A stretch of DNA of 14,808 nt from Clostridiales bacterium UBA6388 (GTDB taxonomy: Bacteria > Bacillota > Clostridia > Oscillospirales > Oscillospiraceae): the NCBI GenBank assembly GCA_002437575.1, contig DJQK01000008.1:1554-16361 (forward strand), given 5' to 3'. The translations under genes and the position numbers were made by a program. Each line of letters starts with the position of its first letter. Positions within the stretch are counted from its first letter, which is position 1. The notes below the pieces were generated by a model. That model had not been told where the DNA came from. It did no database searches and saw only the letters and a program-made list of their open reading frames with translations. Positions 12,284-14,808 of the stretch are shown here, piece by piece.

Positions 12284-14710
12284 TCACTGCTGCAAAGCCG
12301 GCTTGCGGCGCATCTTCGTCTGCGGGACCGGCATCGCGGGAAGCTGCGGCTGCGCGTCGAGCACAGCTTCCTCCTGCACAGGCGCGGGGTCCAGCGCCGC
12401 AGCCAGTACGCTGTCGACGTGCGTGGCCGTGATAAACTGCAAGGCGTTTCGGACCGTCTGGTCAATTTCCGCGAGGTCTTTTTCATTTGCCGCCGGAATG
12501 ATCACGGTCTTTACCCCATGCCGCAGCGCGGCCATCGTCTTTTCCTTGAGTCCGCCGATCGCGAGCACGCGTCCGCGGATGGAAATTTCACCGGTCATCG
12601 CGATATCGCGCCGCACCGGCCGTCCGGTCAGCGCCGAGACGATCGCCGTGCAGATCGTAATGCCTGCCGACGGCCCATCCTTCGGCACTGCGCCTTCGGG
12701 GAAGTGGACGTGAATGTCCTTCTTCCTGTAAAAGTCCGGCTCCAGTCCGAGCTCCTTCGCCCGCGAACGGATATAGCTCATCGCGGCGAACACCGACTCC
12801 TTCATCACATCGCCGAGGTTGCCGGTCAGCTCGAGCTTTCCCGTGCCGTCGACGACGTTGACCTCGACCTCGAGCGTCGTGCCGCCAACGCTGGTCCACG
12901 CAAGGCCTGTCACGAGGCCCACCTGATCGCTCTGCGGCATTTCGTCCGGCAGGAATTTCCGCGTGCCGAGGAATTTATCGAGATTCGCGCCCGTGATCAT
13001 CAGCTTCTTCGGCGCATCCTGCTCCACAAAGCGCATCGCGCACTTGCGGCACAGCGCGGCCAGCTCCCGCTCGAGCGTTCTGACGCCCGATTCTCTCGTG
13101 TAGCAGGCGATGATCTCGCGGATGGCGTCGTCCGACACGCGCACGCGCGATTTTGCGATGCCGTGCTTGGAAAGCTGCTTGGGAAGTAAATGCCTTTTCG
13201 CGATCTGCAGCTTTTCTTCGTCCGTATACGAGCCGAGCTCGATGACCTCCATGCGGTCAAGAAGCGCGCGCGGGATGGTGTCGAGCGTGTTGGCCGTCGT
13301 GATGAACATACACCCGCTCAAATCGACCGGAATTTCGATATAGTGGTCACGGAAGGCATGGTTCTGCGCCGAATCCAGCACCTCCAGAAGCGCGGACGCA
13401 GGGTCTCCCTTATAATCGCTTCCGAGCTTGTCGATCTCGTCCAACAGCAGCACCGGGTTCATGCTCCCGGCCTGCGTGATGGCAGTGATGATGCGTCCGG
13501 GCATCGCGCCGACATAGGTCTTGCGATGGCCGCGGATCTCCGCCTCATCGCGCACGCCGCCGAGCGAAATTCTGGCAAGCTTGCGGTTGAGCGCCCGCGC
13601 GATGGAAATGGCGATGGACGTCTTGCCCACGCCCGGAGGCCCCACCAGACAAAGGATCTGGCACGGAAGGCTCGGCGCGAGCTGCCGCACGGCGATCGTT
13701 TCCAGGATTCTCGTTTTGACCTGTTCGAGGCCAAAATGGTCCTCGTTCAGAATTTTTTCGGCCAGATGCACATCGAGCCGTTCACGCGTCTTTTTCTTCC
13801 AGGGAATCTCCAGAACCGCGTCGAGGTAGTTCCGGATGACGGCCGCGTCGGCGGAGTTCTGCTGCTGCTTGGCCAGGCGCTTCGTCTCCTTGAGAAGCTT
13901 GGCGCGGATATCCTCCGGGAACTGCAAGAAGCGGATCTTCCGCGCGTATTCCTCCGCGTCCGAATCCTCGTCCCCTTCGCCGAGCTCCTCCTGGATCACG
14001 TGCATCTGCTCGCGCAGATAGTAGTCGCGCTGGTTCTTGTTGACGTTTTCCTGCACCTTCTCGGATATCTCGTTTTCGAGCTCCAGAATGTCCAGCTCCC
14101 GCGCCAGCAGCTTCACCGCCAGCTCGAGCCGCTTGACCGGGTGCAGCTCGCGCAGGATCGTCTGCTTCTCCGGATACGGAATGGAGCTGTTCTGCCCGAT
14201 AAAGTCGGCGACAAAGCCGGGCTCGTCCGAGGACAAAACCTCCAAAAGCCCATCTTGCATATTCTTCGCCGCCGCCAGCTCGACAAACTGCTCATACATC
14301 GCGTGAGCCTGCCGCAAAAGCGCCTGCACGCGCGGCAGCGTCTTGTTGACCGGCGGCTCTTCGAGCTGCTCGACCCGCGCGAACAAAAACGGATCGGACT
14401 GGATGCAGTCGACCAGCTCCGCGCGGTATTTGCCCTCGACAAGAATGCGCATATTGTCGCCCGGCAGACGCAATACCTGCTTGACGGTCGCGACCGTGCC
14501 GACGGGGTACAGATCGTCCTTTCCGGGATCATCCACATTCAGCTGCTTCTGAAGCGTGAGGAAGATCTGCTGGTCGGCGCGCATCGCCTCCTCCACGGCT
14601 CTGGCGGACTTGCTCCGTCCGACGTCAAAATGCGTCACGACGCCCGGAAAGATCACCATTCCGCGCAGCGCCATCACCGGCATACAGACCGGACGCTTGT
14701 ATTCACTCAT
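12284..14710 (-). CDS. lon: ATP-dependent endopeptidase Lon (LonA)
   Basis: This 808-residue AAA+ serine protease degrades misfolded and regulatory proteins in the cytosol. It has an N-terminal LON substrate domain (about 10-205) and a coiled region with YYLREQMHVIQEELG (230-244). The Walker A is GPPGVGKTS (357-365) and the Walker B LLLDEIDK (421-428). GVRDEAEIRGHRKTYVGAMPG is typical, and the protease domain has the catalytic Ser681 in KDGPSAG and Lys722 in GGLKEK. The ATG at 14710 (MSEYKRPVCMPVMALRGM) has AAGGGAG upstream. The GTG at 14797 would add 29 residues unlike LonA. The extra C-terminal tail after the protease domain (about 775-808, Ala/Pro/Gln rich) is variable in the family. It is first in the lon-ysxC unit seen here; what lies upstream is outside the window. 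Confidence 0.97.
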   Translation of the reverse strand: MSEYKRPVCMPVMALRGMVIFPGVVTHFDVGRSKSARAVEEAMRADQQIFLTLQKQLNVDDPGKDDLYPVGTVATVKQVLRLPGDNMRILVEGKYRAELVDCIQSDPFLFARVEQLEEPPVNKTLPRVQALLRQAHAMYEQFVELAAAKNMQDGLLEVLSSDEPGFVADFIGQNSSIPYPEKQTILRELHPVKRLELAVKLLARELDILELENEISEKVQENVNKNQRDYYLREQMHVIQEELGEGDEDSDAEEYARKIRFLQFPEDIRAKLLKETKRLAKQQQNSADAAVIRNYLDAVLEIPWKKKTRERLDVHLAEKILNEDHFGLEQVKTRILETIAVRQLAPSLPCQILCLVGPPGVGKTSIAISIARALNRKLARISLGGVRDEAEIRGHRKTYVGAMPGRIITAITQAGSMNPVLLLDEIDKLGSDYKGDPASALLEVLDSAQNHAFRDHYIEIPVDLSGCMFITTANTLDTIPRALLDRMEVIELGSYTDEEKLQIAKRHLLPKQLSKHGIAKSRVRVSDDAIREIIACYTRESGVRTLERELAALCRKCAMRFVEQDAPKKLMITGANLDKFLGTRKFLPDEMPQSDQVGLVTGLAWTSVGGTTLEVEVNVVDGTGKLELTGNLGDVMKESVFAAMSYIRSRAKELGLEPDFYRKKDIHVHFPEGAVPKDGPSAGITICTAIVSALTGRPVRRDIAMTGEISIRGRVLAIGGLKEKTMAALRHGVKTVIIPAANEKDLAEIDQTVRNALQFITATHVDSVLAAALDPAPVQEEAVLDAQPQLPAMPVPQTKMRRKPALQQ

Positions 14711-14760
14711 ATTCGTACACTCCCTTTCTCTGGGACATAGCTGAGAAGTCTGTAGATTCG

Positions 14761-14791
14761 ATTTTACGCAAAAGGAGGAGTCAGCTGCCAA
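14761..14791 (-). promoter_or_regulatory. Possible promoter upstream of lon
   Basis: On the minus strand a TTGGCA (14791-14786) and a TAAAAT (14766-14761) are separated by 19 bases, longer than ideal. The leader to the lon ATG would be about 45 bases. I see no clear CtsR- or CIRCE-type repeat here. The assignment is weak. Confidence 0.3.
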
Positions 14792-14808
14792 TGTCACGAA
14801 CTTAACAC

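Noticed and set aside
13190..14740. 516-codon plus-strand frame opposite lon
   Set aside because: It is the antisense shadow of the conserved LON and AAA+ domains, with no recognisable domain of its own.
14711..14797. 29-residue N-terminal extension of Lon from a GTG at 14797
   Set aside because: LonA proteins begin a few residues before the P-V-M-A-L-R-G motif; the ATG at 14710 fits and has AAGGGAG upstream.
14771..14805. AAAGGAGG followed by ATG on the plus strand at the right edge
   Set aside because: The frame stops after four codons (ATG TCA CGA ACT TAA) and the spacing is 12 bases, so it is not a gene.
1..14808. CRISPR array, rRNA, tRNA, insertion sequence or integrase
   Set aside because: No regularly spaced identical repeats, no rRNA or tRNA signatures and no transposase or integrase motifs were seen in any gap or gene.

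Overview
The window is a chromosomal segment of a fairly GC-rich Clostridia, most likely of the Oscillospirales (Oscillospiraceae-like). This rests on three things: a single ORF fusing ispH to rpsA; sporulation-linked genes (GerW/YtfJ, DUF2953, a DacB-type carboxypeptidase) in one run with scpA-scpB; and strong AGGAGG-type ribosome binding sites throughout. The exact genus cannot be read from the sequence. Nearly all of it is core genome on the minus strand; only the first gene is accessory and on the plus strand.

Layout, left to right. Positions 1-689 hold the 3' part of a BRO/DinD-type (phage antirepressor-like) gene on the plus strand, followed by a perfect 16-bp-stem terminator. Positions 690-1130 have no convincing gene but contain a dense cluster of perfect inverted repeats. 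Three hairpins abut without a gap and are enclosed by an outer stem (four-way-junction geometry, 814-898), with another hairpin on each side. This is the most unusual unexplained structure in the window. From 1081 to 6416, minus strand, lies an overlapping operon in transcription order RpiR-family regulator, HI0933-family flavoprotein, cmk, plsC, ispH-rpsA, ending in a terminator at 1081-1112.

From 6461 to about 11585, minus strand, a second operon starts at a near-consensus promoter (TTGCGC-N17-TATACT). It reads M50 metalloprotease, scpA, scpB, DUF2953, ytfJ, dacB-like, rluB, and ends at a terminator (6461-6490). That terminator physically contains the -10 element of the RpiR-gene promoter. 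From 11649 to 14710, minus strand, lie lon and ysxC with their own terminator.

Functionally the segment combines chromosome segregation (ScpAB), ribosome assembly and rRNA modification (YsxC, RluB), translation (S1), isoprenoid and phospholipid synthesis (IspH, PlsC), CMP/dCMP phosphorylation (Cmk), protein quality control (Lon), and spore formation or germination (YtfJ, DacB-like). Points for a second look are the palindrome cluster, an internal AAGGAGG plus ATG exactly at the IspH/S1 junction, the promoter-within-terminator with phased TGCA repeats before the RpiR gene, and the absence of spmA-spmB between the dacB-like gene and rluB.
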